Translations under genes and position numbers: made by a program
Assembly: GCA_937960435.1 (NCBI GenBank)
Contig: CALGPN010000012.1
Location: forward strand, 1 to 64,000
From: an uncultured Desulfosoma sp.
Lineage (GTDB): Bacteria > Desulfobacterota > Syntrophobacteria > Syntrophobacterales > DSM-9756
Length of the DNA stretch: 64,000 bases
Direction: 5' to 3'
Shown here: in pieces, positions 33,774 through 43,518 of the stretch
Layout of the letters: each line of letters starts with the position of its first letter
How positions within the stretch are numbered: position 1 is the stretch's first letter
The notes under the pieces: generated by a model
Told to the model about the DNA's origin: nothing
The model's database searches: none
Seen by the model: the letters and a program-made list of their open reading frames with translations, nothing else

Positions 33774-34505
33774 ATGGCGTTCTTGGAGGTTCAAAACGTG
33801 GTGAAGCGCTTCGGCGGTCTTGTGGCCGTCGCCGGCGTGAGTTTCGAGATCGAACCGGGACGAATCGTCGGGCTCATCGGGCCCAACGGCGCTGGGAAAA
33901 CGACGCTGTTCAACCTGATCGCGGGAACCTTTCCGTGCGATGAAGGCGCCATTCGGTTTTGTGGCGAAGATCTTACCCGCAGCAGACCCTACCATGTGTG
34001 TCGCAAGGGTATTGCTCGGACTTTTCAAATCGCGCGGCCCTTTCATGAAATGACCTGCTATGAGAATGTGGTGGTAGGCCTGATCGGGCGGGACGGTTTT
34101 AGGGGAGAAACGGAGGCCCGGCGCCGCCGCGTGGAAGAACTTTTGGAATTCGTCGGTCTGAAAGATTTCATGCACACCGAAGCCCGCCACCTAAACCTCA
34201 TCCAAAAGAAGCTTTTGGAAATCGCCAGGGCTCTGGCCACGCGCCCCAAACTCGTGCTTCTAGACGAAGTCCTCGGCGGCCTCAATACCGGAGAAATTCT
34301 GAAGGCCCTGGATCTCATCCGCGCCATTCGGGACCGCTTCGGGGTCACCATCCTCTGGATCGAACACGTCATGGGCGCGCTCATGCAGGTCGTGGAAAGG
34401 CTCTTGGTACTCGACCGAGGGCGGTTGTTGTGCGAGGGGGAACCGGCGGCCGTGGTGAAGGATCCCCGCGTCATCGAAGCTTACTTGGGGGAAGCCGATG
34501 ATTGA
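33774..34505 (+). CDS. livG: Branched-chain amino acid ABC transporter ATP-binding protein LivG-type
   Basis: 243 residues. Walker A is GPNGAGKTT and Walker B is LVLLDEVLGGLN. The signature is the relaxed NLIQKKLLEIARAL form usual in LivG, and the H-loop is IEHVMG. It overlaps livF by 8 nt. Confidence 0.95.
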   Translation: MAFLEVQNVVKRFGGLVAVAGVSFEIEPGRIVGLIGPNGAGKTTLFNLIAGTFPCDEGAIRFCGEDLTRSRPYHVCRKGIARTFQIARPFHEMTCYENVVVGLIGRDGFRGETEARRRRVEELLEFVGLKDFMHTEARHLNLIQKKLLEIARALATRPKLVLLDEVLGGLNTGEILKALDLIRAIRDRFGVTILWIEHVMGALMQVVERLLVLDRGRLLCEGEPAAVVKDPRVIEAYLGEADD

Positions 34506-35199
34506 GGTCAGAGACCTTCACGTTTTCATCGGGGAAAACAGGGTCCTGCAGGGTGTTTCCTTTGGGGTGCGGGAAAAGGAAACCGTGGCCGTCGTGGGCG
34601 CCAACGGTGTGGGGAAAACCACCTTGATCCGAACCCTCATGGGCCTTTTGAAGCCCGCTCAGGGCGTCGTAAGCCTCAACGGCACCGATATTGGCCCGTT
34701 GGCGCCCCATCAGGTCGTCCAACTCGGCGTGGCGTGCGTCCCAGAAGGTCGGCGGGTTTTCAAGGATCTGACCGTGAAGGAAAACTTGGAAATGGGGGCG
34801 TATCGGAAAGAAGCCCGCGCTCGCATGGCCAAGTCCATGGAGTGGGTGACGGCCATGTTCCCTGTTCTGCGACAGCGTTGGAACCAAAGAGCGGGAACCC
34901 TTTCCGGAGGCGAACAGCAGATGTTGGCCATCGGCCGGGCGCTCATGGCACGCCCCAATATCCTCTTGATCGACGAACTTTCCCTGGGTCTCGCGCCGCT
35001 GGTGGTCAAGGAAATCTTCGAGCAGCTTCGGGAAATTCGTCGCCGCATGACGGTCCTGCTTGTGGAACAGAACGTGGAAATGACCCTGAAGAACAGCGAC
35101 CGGGCTTACGTCATGGAAACGGGTCGCATCGTCCGTGAAGGCCCGTCGGCGGAACTTCTCCACGATCCCAAGATCCGGGAAGCTTATCTCGGGCTGTGA
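34498..35199 (+). CDS. livF: Branched-chain amino acid ABC transporter ATP-binding protein LivF-type
   Basis: 233 residues. Walker A is GANGVGKTT, signature LSGGEQQMLAIGRAL, Walker B ILLIDELSLGLAP, and the Q/H region is LLVEQNVEM. It closes the Liv operon. The stop abuts the end of the convergent MoaD/ThiS-like gene directly, with no space between. Confidence 0.95.
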   Translation: MIEVRDLHVFIGENRVLQGVSFGVREKETVAVVGANGVGKTTLIRTLMGLLKPAQGVVSLNGTDIGPLAPHQVVQLGVACVPEGRRVFKDLTVKENLEMGAYRKEARARMAKSMEWVTAMFPVLRQRWNQRAGTLSGGEQQMLAIGRALMARPNILLIDELSLGLAPLVVKEIFEQLREIRRRMTVLLVEQNVEMTLKNSDRAYVMETGRIVREGPSAELLHDPKIREAYLGL

Positions 35200-35433
35200 T
35201 CAGCCGCCTTCCAAGGGAGGGAAAAAAACCAGCGAGTCGCCTTCCTCAAGGACGGTCTCCAGCGAGCGCGCTCTGCCGTTCACCAGAAGAATCTTTGGGG
35301 CGTCCTCGGGCACACCCAGCAGAGCCAGCACCTGAGAGACGCTGGTCCCTTCGGGCACGTCCATGGACTTGTCCTCGGGAAGGCTTCGCGTATAGTGTCG
35401 ATATGTGGCAAAACTTTCAACTCGAATCTTCAT
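35200..35433 (-). CDS. MoaD/ThiS-family small sulfur carrier
   Basis: 77 residues ending in PPLEGG, the Gly-Gly C-terminus that is adenylated and thiocarboxylated in MoaD and ThiS proteins. The fold pattern (KIRVESFATYRHY...VNGRARSL...GDSLVFFPPLEGG) supports it. The start at 35433 has a weak GGCGG upstream; a longer form from 35475 is possible. It lies divergent from an aldehyde:ferredoxin oxidoreductase gene, and MoaD-like genes often accompany such enzymes, where they serve tungstopterin synthesis. Confidence 0.85.
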   Translation of the reverse strand: MKIRVESFATYRHYTRSLPEDKSMDVPEGTSVSQVLALLGVPEDAPKILLVNGRARSLETVLEEGDSLVFFPPLEGG

Positions 35434-35553
35434 GAATCCGCCGTGTTCGAGGTTCTTCGGGAAGGGCAGGGGCATTGGGCCATGCCCTCGAAAACACTTT
35501 TAGGTTAAAGAAAAAATTAAAAAAAATCGAGCGACAAGCGCGGGAGGACGGTC

Positions 35554-37383
35554 ATGGGATGGATGGGGAAAATCCTTCGGGTCGATTTGACGGCGGGGAC
35601 AACCGCCGTGGAAACCCTGGATCGGCAAACCGCCAAGGACTATGTGGGGGGACGAGGCTTGGGTGTTCGGATGTTGCTCGACGAAGTCTCTCCCACAGTC
35701 GATCCCTTCTCGCCTGCAAACAAGCTCATTTTCCTCACGGGGCCCCTCACGGGGACCGGCACCCCTACCGGCGCCCGCTACATGGTCATGACCAAATCGC
35801 CGCTCACCAGGGCTCTCACCTGTTCCAACGCAGGGGGACAGTTCCCCACCATGCTGAAAAAGGCCGGGTTCGACGGCATCGTTTTCGAAGGCTGCGCCCC
35901 GGAACCCGTCTATTTGTGGATCTGCGAAGGCTCGGCGGAACTGCGCAAGGCAAGTCACCTTTGGGGGAAGGACACGCATGAGACGGATCGAATCCTGCGC
36001 GAAGAGACGCGCGAAGACGCCAAGACGGCCGTGATCGGTCCCGCGGGGGAACGCCGCGTTCTTTTTGCCGGGATCATGAACGACAAGGATCGGGCGGCAG
36101 GCCGATCTGGCGTGGGCGCCGTCATGGGGTCCAAGAACCTCAAGGGCGTCGTCGTCTTCGGCACCCACAAGGTTCCCATTCACGACCCCGAAGGGTTCAA
36201 GAGGCTCCTGAAAGACATCATGGCCGGCTTCAAGGAGGCCACCAAAAAAGGGCCGTTGCCTCTTCGGGTGTACGGAACAGCCATCACTTCTACAGGAACG
36301 CAAAACGTCGGGGCTTATCCCACGCGGAATTTTCAGCAGGGGACCTTTGAACACTGGAAGGACATCGGCGGAGAAGTTCTCACGGAAAAATACTTGGTGC
36401 GCACCAAGTCGTGTTACAGCTGCCCCATTGCCTGCGGCCGAGTGACCCGGGTGGCCGAAGGGCCTTTCCAAGGCGAGGGCGAAGGACCCGAATACGAGAC
36501 CGTGTATGCGCTGGGCAGCAACTGCGGCGTTCGGGACTTCGCCGCCGTCATTAAAGCGAACTACATCTGCAACGAAATGGGCATGGACACCATTTCGGCG
36601 GGAGCGACCATCGCCTGTGCCATGGAAATGTTCGAACGGGGCATCCTGGACGAAAAGACCATCGGGCGGCCTCTTCCTTTCGGCGACGCCCACGGCCTCG
36701 TGGAGATGGTTCGCAAGACGGCGCTTCGTGAAGGGTTCGGCAACGAACTGGCCGAAGGCAGCCTGCGCCTGGCGACCCGCTATGGGTGCCCGGAACTGGC
36801 CATGGTGTCCAAAGGGCAGGAATTCGCCGGTTACGAACCCCGCGCCGAAAAGGGCATGGGGCTGGCCTACGCCACCTCGCCCATCGGGGCAAGTCACATG
36901 CGGGGGGATCCGGCGTATATCGAAATTCTCGGGGTGCCGATCCTGGTGGATCCTCTGACCTGGGAAGACAAGCCCCAAATTGTCAAAGACTGGCAGGATG
37001 TTTTCGCTCTGATCGATTCAGCGGGTTTGTGCGTGTTTTTCTCTGTGAGGAATCTTGTGAGCAAGACCAAAGACATCCGCCCCGTTCGGATCCTGGAGCT
37101 CCTGAACGCCGTCACGGGCGCCGGCTACACCATGGAAAGCCTGATGACGGCCGCCGAACGCATTATCAACGCGGAACGCCTCTTTTTGGTCCGGGCGGGT
37201 TTCGACGCCAAGGACGATTCTCTGCCGCCGCGCATCACTCGAGAACCCATGCCCGTGGGGCCCGCCAAAGGGCATGTGTGCGAATTGGACAAGATGCTGC
37301 CCGTCTATTACCGACTCAGGGGGTGGGACCCTTCGGGTCGCCCCACCCCGGAACTTTTGCAACGCCTCGGCCTCGCAACCTAG
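35554..37383 (+). CDS. Aldehyde:ferredoxin oxidoreductase (tungsten-type)
   Basis: 609 residues, full length. It oxidises aldehydes to acids with ferredoxin, or reduces acids. The N-terminal tungstopterin-binding part has GGRGLGVRMLL. C287xxC290xxxC294 (CYSCPIAC) and C493 in DSAGLC (488-493) ligate the 4Fe-4S cluster. The ATG follows GGAGGACGGTC. A MoaD/ThiS-like gene diverges upstream, which fits cofactor supply. The substrate is not clear; an aldehyde from amino-acid or fatty-acid breakdown would suit the neighbouring genes. Confidence 0.95.
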   Translation: MGWMGKILRVDLTAGTTAVETLDRQTAKDYVGGRGLGVRMLLDEVSPTVDPFSPANKLIFLTGPLTGTGTPTGARYMVMTKSPLTRALTCSNAGGQFPTMLKKAGFDGIVFEGCAPEPVYLWICEGSAELRKASHLWGKDTHETDRILREETREDAKTAVIGPAGERRVLFAGIMNDKDRAAGRSGVGAVMGSKNLKGVVVFGTHKVPIHDPEGFKRLLKDIMAGFKEATKKGPLPLRVYGTAITSTGTQNVGAYPTRNFQQGTFEHWKDIGGEVLTEKYLVRTKSCYSCPIACGRVTRVAEGPFQGEGEGPEYETVYALGSNCGVRDFAAVIKANYICNEMGMDTISAGATIACAMEMFERGILDEKTIGRPLPFGDAHGLVEMVRKTALREGFGNELAEGSLRLATRYGCPELAMVSKGQEFAGYEPRAEKGMGLAYATSPIGASHMRGDPAYIEILGVPILVDPLTWEDKPQIVKDWQDVFALIDSAGLCVFFSVRNLVSKTKDIRPVRILELLNAVTGAGYTMESLMTAAERIINAERLFLVRAGFDAKDDSLPPRITREPMPVGPAKGHVCELDKMLPVYYRLRGWDPSGRPTPELLQRLGLAT

Positions 37384-37398
37384 CTTCCCTTCACCTTG

Positions 37399-37428
37399 CC
37401 CTTTCCCCCCTGAAGCGGGGGGAAAGGG
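37399..37428. terminator. Bidirectional rho-independent terminator between aor and thl
   Basis: CCCTTTCCCCCC (37399-37410) pairs perfectly with GGGGGGAAAGGG (37417-37428) around TGAAGC, followed by a run that includes ATTCTTTT. It separates two convergent transcription units. Confidence 0.75.
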
Positions 37429-37498
37429 ACCAATTCTTTTGATCGCTGCGGGGGAAATGGCCGGCGTCCGTCGGGCATCGGCGTCACCAGGCCGTGGG

Positions 37499-38701
37499 TT
37501 AATCGCGGGCGACGAGGGTCGCCATGCCCATCCCGCCCCCCACGCACAGGGTCGCCAAACCCATGGTGAGATCCCGCCGAATCATCTCATAGACGAGCGA
37601 GACCACGATCCGCAGGCCGGTGCACCCCACGGGATGGCCCAAGCCGATGCCGCTGCCGTTGACGTTGGTGATGGAGCGGTCCAAGCCCAGGCCGCGTTCG
37701 CAGGCGATGTATTGGGCGGCAAAGGCTTCGTTGACTTCGATCAGTTGGATGTCTTTCAAAGACATGCCGGTTTTCTTGAGGATCTTCTGGGTCGCCGGAA
37801 CGGGCCCGTAACCCATGAGTTCCGGTTCCACGCCCGCTGCAGCCGTCGCCACAACGCGAGCCATGGGGGAAAGGCCCAATTCCTTCGCCTTGGCCCGGCT
37901 CATGACCAAGGCCGCCACCGCTCCGTCATTCAAGCCCGAGGAGTTCCCCGCCGTCACCGTGCCATCTTTCTTGAAAACCGGTTTCAGACGCACCAGGTCG
38001 TCCATGGTCAAACCGAACCGGGGATGTTCGTCTTGTTCGAACAAAGACGTTTTGCCTTTGGGGCCGGGAATTTCGACGGGAACGATTTCATCCTTGAAAC
38101 GGCCTTCCTTGATGGCCGCTTCGGCGTTGTGATGACTGCGAAGCGCCACCTCGTCTTGGTCTTGCCGGGAAATGCCGTATTTTTCGGCAAGGTTTTCCGC
38201 CGTCACCCCCATGATCATGGGATTGCCCAGAAGGCGGCTTCCCGAATGGAGCATTTCCCAAACGCTGTCCACCACTTCGTGGTTCATGAGGCGCATGCCC
38301 CAACGGGCGTTGGGCAGGTAATACGGCGCCGAGCTCATGGATTCCACACCGCCCACCATGACCACATCGGCGTCTCCGGCCTTGATCATCTGGGAGGCCG
38401 CCGCCAGGGCCTGCATGCTGGAAGCGCACTGCCGCTGAATGGTGTGAGCCGGAATTTCCACGGGAAAACCGGCGCGGAGCATGGCCGTGCGCGCCGTGTT
38501 GGCTTCGTCGAAACACTGGACGCAATCGCCGGTGACCACTTCGTCGAGAAGGTTGGGCGAAAGATGGCCCGCCCGTTTGAGCACTTCCGTCATCACATGA
38601 GAGAGCAAAGCGGAGGCCCGCACATCCTTCAAAGCCCCGCCGAACTTGCCGATCGGCGTCCGCGCCGCCGCAACGATCACCACATCTCGATCCCTGCTCA
38701 T
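37499..38701 (-). CDS. Acetyl-CoA acetyltransferase (thiolase)
   Basis: 400 residues, usual for biosynthetic/degradative thiolases. The nucleophile Cys is in HTIQRQCASSMQAL. The C-terminal catalytic His and Cys are in GSGIGLGHPVGCTG and TLCVGGGMG. Start at 38701 with a G-rich SD; a GTG at 38713 is also in frame. It lies 15 nt after the 3-hydroxyacyl-CoA dehydrogenase gene, so the pair can convert acetoacetyl-CoA and 3-hydroxybutyryl-CoA to acetyl-CoA, or the reverse. Confidence 0.95.
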   Translation of the reverse strand: MSRDRDVVIVAAARTPIGKFGGALKDVRASALLSHVMTEVLKRAGHLSPNLLDEVVTGDCVQCFDEANTARTAMLRAGFPVEIPAHTIQRQCASSMQALAAASQMIKAGDADVVMVGGVESMSSAPYYLPNARWGMRLMNHEVVDSVWEMLHSGSRLLGNPMIMGVTAENLAEKYGISRQDQDEVALRSHHNAEAAIKEGRFKDEIVPVEIPGPKGKTSLFEQDEHPRFGLTMDDLVRLKPVFKKDGTVTAGNSSGLNDGAVAALVMSRAKAKELGLSPMARVVATAAAGVEPELMGYGPVPATQKILKKTGMSLKDIQLIEVNEAFAAQYIACERGLGLDRSITNVNGSGIGLGHPVGCTGLRIVVSLVYEMIRRDLTMGLATLCVGGGMGMATLVARD

Positions 38702-38716
38702 GGAATCCCCCACGCG

Positions 38717-39574
38717 CTACTTGGAGTAATCATAAAACCCTCGGCCGCTCTTCCGCCCCAGATACCCTGCACGGACCATCTTGCGCAGCAAGGGGGCAGG
38801 CCGATACTTGTCTTCACCCAGTTCCTTGTGGAGCCCCTCCAAGACGAAAAGGAGCGTGTCCAAGCCCACCATATCCGCCAAAGCCAAAGGGCCGATGGGG
38901 TGGTTGGCACCCAGGGTCATGGCCCGGTCGATATCTTCCGCGGAGGCGATCCCTTCCGAATAGACAAATATGGCCTCGTTGATCATGGGGCATAAAATAC
39001 GGTTGACGGCAAACCCCGGCGCTTCCTTGACTTCGATGGGCACTTTGCCGATCTTTTCCACCAGAGCTTTGGTGGTCGCAAAGGTGTCCTCCCCTGTGAC
39101 CAAGCCGCGGATAATCTCCACCAGTTTCATCACCGGAACGGGGTTGAAGAAATGCATGCCGATGACCTTGTCCGGTCGTTTCGTCACGGAGGCCATTTCG
39201 GTGATGGAAAGCCCTGAGGTGTTGGAAGCGAGGATCGCTTCCGGTTTACAAAGGCTGTCCAGCTCCTGAAAAACCTTTCTTTTGAGATCCATGTTTTCGA
39301 TAACGGCTTCGATGACGAAATCCGCCCCGGCGGTCGCTTGCGCCATATCCGTGGTGCCGTGAATCCGGGCCACGACGGCCTCGGCTTCGGCCGCATCCAT
39401 TTTGCCTTTGGCCACGGCGCGGTCTAGGTTCCCCTTGATCCCGCCCAAGCCCTTGTCCACGAACCGCTGCTCGATATCCCGCAAAGCCACCTCGAAGCCG
39501 GCCTGAGCCAGCACTTGGGCAATGCCCGATCCCATGATGCCGGCCCCCAACACACACACTTTTTTCACGTCCAT
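38717..39574 (-). CDS. 3-hydroxybutyryl-CoA dehydrogenase
   Basis: 285 residues. NAD-binding motif [19 protein letters not shown] is at the N-terminus, and the catalytic [15 protein letters not shown] and N-terminal SNTSGLSI fit the hydroxyacyl-CoA dehydrogenase fold. AGGAGGGGCTC lies directly before the ATG at 39574; a longer frame to 39616 is not needed. It forms a unit with the thiolase for beta-oxidation or butyrate-type metabolism. Confidence 0.95.
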   Translation of the reverse strand: MDVKKVCVLGAGIMGSGIAQVLAQAGFEVALRDIEQRFVDKGLGGIKGNLDRAVAKGKMDAAEAEAVVARIHGTTDMAQATAGADFVIEAVIENMDLKRKVFQELDSLCKPEAILASNTSGLSITEMASVTKRPDKVIGMHFFNPVPVMKLVEIIRGLVTGEDTFATTKALVEKIGKVPIEVKEAPGFAVNRILCPMINEAIFVYSEGIASAEDIDRAMTLGANHPIGPLALADMVGLDTLLFVLEGLHKELGEDKYRPAPLLRKMVRAGYLGRKSGRGFYDYSK

Positions 39575-39648
39575 GAGCCCCTCCTGAAGAGTTTCCTGCC
39601 TGAGTTTTCCGCCCATTTTCCTTTGGAAGCGGGCCGGGGTTCGTCTCC

Positions 39649-40317
39649 CTACCCATCGTTGGGAAAACGATCCTTCAGGGCGCGGATGGTTTTCCGGTAA
39701 TCCGTGCCTTGAAAGACGGCCGACCCGGCCACGAAGACATCCACTCCCGCAGCCACCAGATCATCCACCGTGTCCACACAGACGCCGCCGTCCACCTGGA
39801 TGAGCACGGGCAAGGATCGCTCGTCGATCCACCGGCGCAGCTCCCGAATCTTGGGAAGCACCGAGGAAATAAACTTTTGCCCCCCGAAGCCCGGATTGAC
39901 GGTCATGAGGAGCACCATGTCCACGTGGGGCATGATGGGTTCCACCAAACACAGCGGGGTGGCCGGGTTCAGCGCCACGCCCGCTTTGGCGCCCAACTCC
40001 CGGATGCGCTGCACCGTGCGATGCAGGTGCACGCATGCTTCCACATGGACCCCGAGCCAGTCGGCACCAGCGAGGACGAACGCTTCCAGGTACCGATCGG
40101 GCTCGGAAATCATCAAATGGACGTCTACGGGCAGCGACGTCGCGCGGCGCACGGCTTTCAGCACATCCGGCCCGATGGTGATATTGGGCACGAAATGACC
40201 GTCCATCACATCCACGTGAATCCAGTCGGCGCCGGCTTCTTCCACAGCCCGAACCTCCTCGGCAAGTCGGCCGAAATCCGCCGAAAGGATGGACGGGGCA
40301 AGCTTTTGTTTTCCCAT
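39649..40317 (-). CDS. rpe: Ribulose-phosphate 3-epimerase
   Basis: 222 residues, the standard length. [29 protein letters not shown] and VDGGV are the active-site motifs holding the metal ligands and the two catalytic Asp. It interconverts ribulose 5-phosphate and xylulose 5-phosphate. The gene follows rsmB by 115 nt in the usual deltaproteobacterial fmt-rsmB-rpe order. Confidence 0.96.
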   Translation of the reverse strand: MGKQKLAPSILSADFGRLAEEVRAVEEAGADWIHVDVMDGHFVPNITIGPDVLKAVRRATSLPVDVHLMISEPDRYLEAFVLAGADWLGVHVEACVHLHRTVQRIRELGAKAGVALNPATPLCLVEPIMPHVDMVLLMTVNPGFGGQKFISSVLPKIRELRRWIDERSLPVLIQVDGGVCVDTVDDLVAAGVDVFVAGSAVFQGTDYRKTIRALKDRFPNDG

Positions 40318-40432
40318 AAAACGGCCTCATCCAGCTTCCGTCAAAAAGAGGGCGGAGCCACAACTTCCCCCTGTCGGTCCCGTCGCATTTCGCCTTGTCC
40401 GGACACGGCAAAGGCCGTCCCCGGACCGCGAC

Positions 40433-41788
40433 TTAGAGGCGCCGCCACCGGGCCGCAAAAAAACCGTCCGTGCCGTGCCGGTGGGGCCACGTCACCAGGT
40501 ACGGCCCGTCGGTCATGCCTCGGCATAACTCCGGGAGAACCTCCGCCGCCGGCTCCAACCGCCACTCGCGAAAATCTCTGGAAAACGCCTCGGCAACCCC
40601 CTGGTTTTCCAGTTCGAAAATCGTGCATGTGGCGTAGACCAAAATCCCGCCCCTTCTAACAAAACGGGCCGCCTGGCGCAAGAAGGCCTTTTGGGTGAGG
40701 CTCGCCCGGTAGGGAGATCGGGCGGCACGGCGCCATTTAATGTCGGGATTTCGTCGAAGCACCCCAAAACCCGTGCACGGCGCGTCTACGAGCACCCGAT
40801 CAAAAAGCCCCGTTTGAGCCGGATCCAGATCCAGCGCGTCCGAAGCCACGATCTGGATACATCGGATCCCCTGGCGCTCGGCGTTTTCCCGAAGCCCCTC
40901 GAGCTTCCACGCCTCTCGATCCACGGCCACCACCTCGCCGTGGTCGCCCATGAGTGCCGCACAATGGGTCGTTTTTCCTCCGAAACCGGCGCACAGGTCC
41001 AAAACGCGCTCCCCAGGCCGAGGATCCAAGACCAGGGACACCATCTGGGACGCCTCGTCCTGCACCTGAATCCATCCGCGGACAAATGGGTCACTGGCTC
41101 CCAAGTCCATGCGAAGCGAGCCCAGTCGCACGGCTTCCGGCACGATCGGGGACGGTTCCGAGGCCACCTCTCTTTCCTGAAACCACCGGATCACCTCGTC
41201 TTGACGGGCCTTCAGAGGGTTGACCCGACATGTCGTCCCCGCCGGCTCGTTGTTTGCCGCCAAGACGGCACGGGCCTCTTCAAAACCCCATCGTTTCAGG
41301 GCATATTCGGCGAACCACACCGGATGAGACGTCACGACGGACAACCACGTCACGGGATCCTGCCGAGGATCCGGCCACGGCCAGGCATCGCCGACACGCA
41401 GCGCCCCGCGCAACACCGCGTTGACAAAACCCACGACGCGTTTCCCATGGGCGATCTTGGCCAGTTCCACCGTTTCATGCACCGCCGCATGGGGGGGAAT
41501 TCTTCTCAGAAAAAGGATCTGGTAGAGCCCCAGGCGAAGAAGAACCAAAACGTCGGGATCGATTTTTCCCCCTTCACTGAGCACTTGGGCATGCCAGTCC
41601 AATCGCTGCCGCCAGCGGAGCACGCCGTAAACGAGTTCCGTCAAAAGGGCCCGGTCCCGAGGGTCCATCGAAGGGTTTCGCCCCAGAGCCACCCGAAGAA
41701 GCCGATCGGGGTGGGCCGGACGTCTGTCCATCTGGAGCAGAAGGCGATAGGCGAGGGCTCGCACGTCATCCATGGCTGAAGGGGTCAT
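40433..41788 (-). CDS. rsmB: 16S rRNA m5C967 methyltransferase
   Basis: 451 residues. An N-terminal NusB-like RNA-binding domain (about 1-140) precedes the methyltransferase with DLCAGFGGKT (SAM), VDAPCTGFG and YATCTIF, whose two cysteines act in m5C transfer. The ATG overlaps the DUF116 stop by 4 nt. A second ATG five codons on is a possible start. Confidence 0.95.
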   Translation of the reverse strand: MTPSAMDDVRALAYRLLLQMDRRPAHPDRLLRVALGRNPSMDPRDRALLTELVYGVLRWRQRLDWHAQVLSEGGKIDPDVLVLLRLGLYQILFLRRIPPHAAVHETVELAKIAHGKRVVGFVNAVLRGALRVGDAWPWPDPRQDPVTWLSVVTSHPVWFAEYALKRWGFEEARAVLAANNEPAGTTCRVNPLKARQDEVIRWFQEREVASEPSPIVPEAVRLGSLRMDLGASDPFVRGWIQVQDEASQMVSLVLDPRPGERVLDLCAGFGGKTTHCAALMGDHGEVVAVDREAWKLEGLRENAERQGIRCIQIVASDALDLDPAQTGLFDRVLVDAPCTGFGVLRRNPDIKWRRAARSPYRASLTQKAFLRQAARFVRRGGILVYATCTIFELENQGVAEAFSRDFREWRLEPAAEVLPELCRGMTDGPYLVTWPHRHGTDGFFAARWRRL

Positions 41789-42549
41789 TTCCCATCGAGA
41801 AGGCGCGCCAAGACCGCTCGGATCTCATCTAAAGGAACCCGAGTGTCCACGCAGGGCCCATGAGGCCGTTCGTTGAAGATCCCGTAGACCGGCAAAGGCA
41901 GCGTGTCTTGAATCCCGCTCACCAGATCTCGCTCGCACGCCACCGCCACGATCAGGTCGGGGCGGGTTTCCACGACGATGCGCCGCGCGAGAGTACCTCC
42001 TGTCGCCACAGCCAGATCGATCCCGTATCGGTCCTTGATTTCCAGCAGCTCCGCAATGGGACACCGACCGCATCTCCTGCAGTTTTCCACGTGAAAGGTG
42101 AGGCGCACCCCACATTGGGACAGCTGGATGCAGTGAGGCATGAGCAGTAAAACGTGACGGGGTCTCTTTCCCGAGCGAAAAGACGCCATGACCAGTTCGT
42201 TGTTCACCCCCACAAAGGCGTGTTGCACGGTTTTCTTGGGGACGCCCACAAGGCGTCCGGCGACGATGAGGAGCGGCAACAAACCTTTGGCGCTGAGATG
42301 GCGCAAGGACGCCGAAAAGGGCACATCCCGCCCCAGAACGACGGCGACAATGAGAAGGCAGACAGCGATGAACTGCACCGTGATGAGGATCGCAAAAGAA
42401 AACCCGGCGACTCGGGGAAGCATGGGGTGAATGCGGGCAAAACCCCAGTAAGGCACCACAAAGAGAAGCCCAAGGGCCACAGTGAGAAACAGCCCGGAGA
42501 GGACCAGGAGCACCACCATCAGGGTTTTTTCAGAGGACACGAGACGCAT
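41785..42549 (-). CDS. DUF116 membrane-anchored protein
   Basis: 254 residues. Two or three hydrophobic segments occupy residues 8-80. The soluble part has VENCRRCGRCPIAEL, likely an Fe-S or metal-binding site, plus MPHCIQLSQCG and AVACERDLVSG. DUF116 genes commonly sit between fmt and rsmB in deltaproteobacteria, as here; the function is unknown. Confidence 0.9.
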   Translation of the reverse strand: MRLVSSEKTLMVVLLVLSGLFLTVALGLLFVVPYWGFARIHPMLPRVAGFSFAILITVQFIAVCLLIVAVVLGRDVPFSASLRHLSAKGLLPLLIVAGRLVGVPKKTVQHAFVGVNNELVMASFRSGKRPRHVLLLMPHCIQLSQCGVRLTFHVENCRRCGRCPIAELLEIKDRYGIDLAVATGGTLARRIVVETRPDLIVAVACERDLVSGIQDTLPLPVYGIFNERPHGPCVDTRVPLDEIRAVLARLLDGK

Positions 42550-42570
42550 GGCGACGGTGGGCCTTACCGG

Positions 42571-43518
42571 TTAGTGAAACACCGAGCCCGTTGGAAGGTC
42601 GTAGCCTCGCAGGAAGGCTTCCGCCGGCACTGCTTTCCTCCCCTCCAGCTGGAGCGTGCCGATGACCACGGCCTTGCCGTCCCCGGCGCGCACAAGGAGC
42701 CCCTCCCGGGACAGGCCCAGCACCTCTCCGGGAAAGCCTTCCACGGCAAAAGAAGACAATCGAGCGTTGAAGAACTTGATGCGATGAGAACCGTGGTACC
42801 CGTAGGCGCCGGGCCATGGGTCAAAGGCGCGAACCCGACACCACACAGAGACGGCCGATTGGCGCCAGTCCACATGGGCTTCCTGCTTTTGGACGGGAGG
42901 GGCGAGCACGGCTCGGCTGGAATCTTGGGCGACGGGTTCACACAGGCCATGACGCCAGGCCTCCAAGGTGCGACACAGGAGTCGGGCGCCTTCGCGAGCC
43001 AAGGTGTCGTGAAGGGTTCCGAAAGTATCCTCAGGACGGATCGGCACCGAGCTCACGGCCAAAACAGGCCCGGTATCCATGCCTTCATCCATGAGCATGA
43101 TGCACACGCCCGTCTCCGTGTCCCCGTTGAGGATGGCTCGCTGAATGGGAGCCGCCCCGCGGTATTTGGGAAGCAGAGAAGGATGCACGTTTAAAGCGCC
43201 CAAAGGAAAGGCGTCGAGAAGACTTTTGGGAAGCAACTGTCCATAAGCCACGAGGACGAGGCAATGGGCGTTTCGAGACGTCAGGCGGCGGAGGACTTCG
43301 GGGTCGCGAATCCGTTCCGGCTGGAACACGGGCAGGCCGAGCCTTTCCGCCGCCGTCTTGACAGGCGGCGGGCTGGGTTTTCGACCCCGGCCCTTGGGCC
43401 GGTCCGGCTGAGTCACCACCTCGAGGATATCCGCACCGCTTCGATGAAGTTCCTCAAGGGAAGGCACGGCGAAATCCGGCGTGCCGCAGAAAATCACCCG
43501 CACCGGTTCGGCCGTCAC
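42571..43518 (-). CDS. fmt: Methionyl-tRNA formyltransferase
   Basis: 315 residues if the GTG at 43518 is the start, the usual family length. VIFCGTPDFAVPSLEEL, LNVHPSLLPKYRGAAPIQ and the C-terminal RNA-binding domain are recognised. The frame extends to an ATG at 43548 (325 residues), but the GTG overlaps the def stop as GTGA, a typical coupled start. It formylates initiator Met-tRNA; its partner def lies upstream. Confidence 0.94.
   Translation of the reverse strand: MTAEPVRVIFCGTPDFAVPSLEELHRSGADILEVVTQPDRPKGRGRKPSPPPVKTAAERLGLPVFQPERIRDPEVLRRLTSRNAHCLVLVAYGQLLPKSLLDAFPLGALNVHPSLLPKYRGAAPIQRAILNGDTETGVCIMLMDEGMDTGPVLAVSSVPIRPEDTFGTLHDTLAREGARLLCRTLEAWRHGLCEPVAQDSSRAVLAPPVQKQEAHVDWRQSAVSVWCRVRAFDPWPGAYGYHGSHRIKFFNARLSSFAVEGFPGEVLGLSREGLLVRAGDGKAVVIGTLQLEGRKAVPAEAFLRGYDLPTGSVFH

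Noticed and set aside
30663-35199. Strict leucine transporter assignment
   Set aside because: Liv-type transporters carry many ligands; the link with BKACE makes leucine only one option.
37274-38995. 573-residue plus-strand reading frame
   Set aside because: It runs antisense across the thiolase and 3-hydroxybutyryl-CoA dehydrogenase genes, whose minus-strand motifs are complete; its composition (rich in His, Arg and Gly) is that of a shadow frame.
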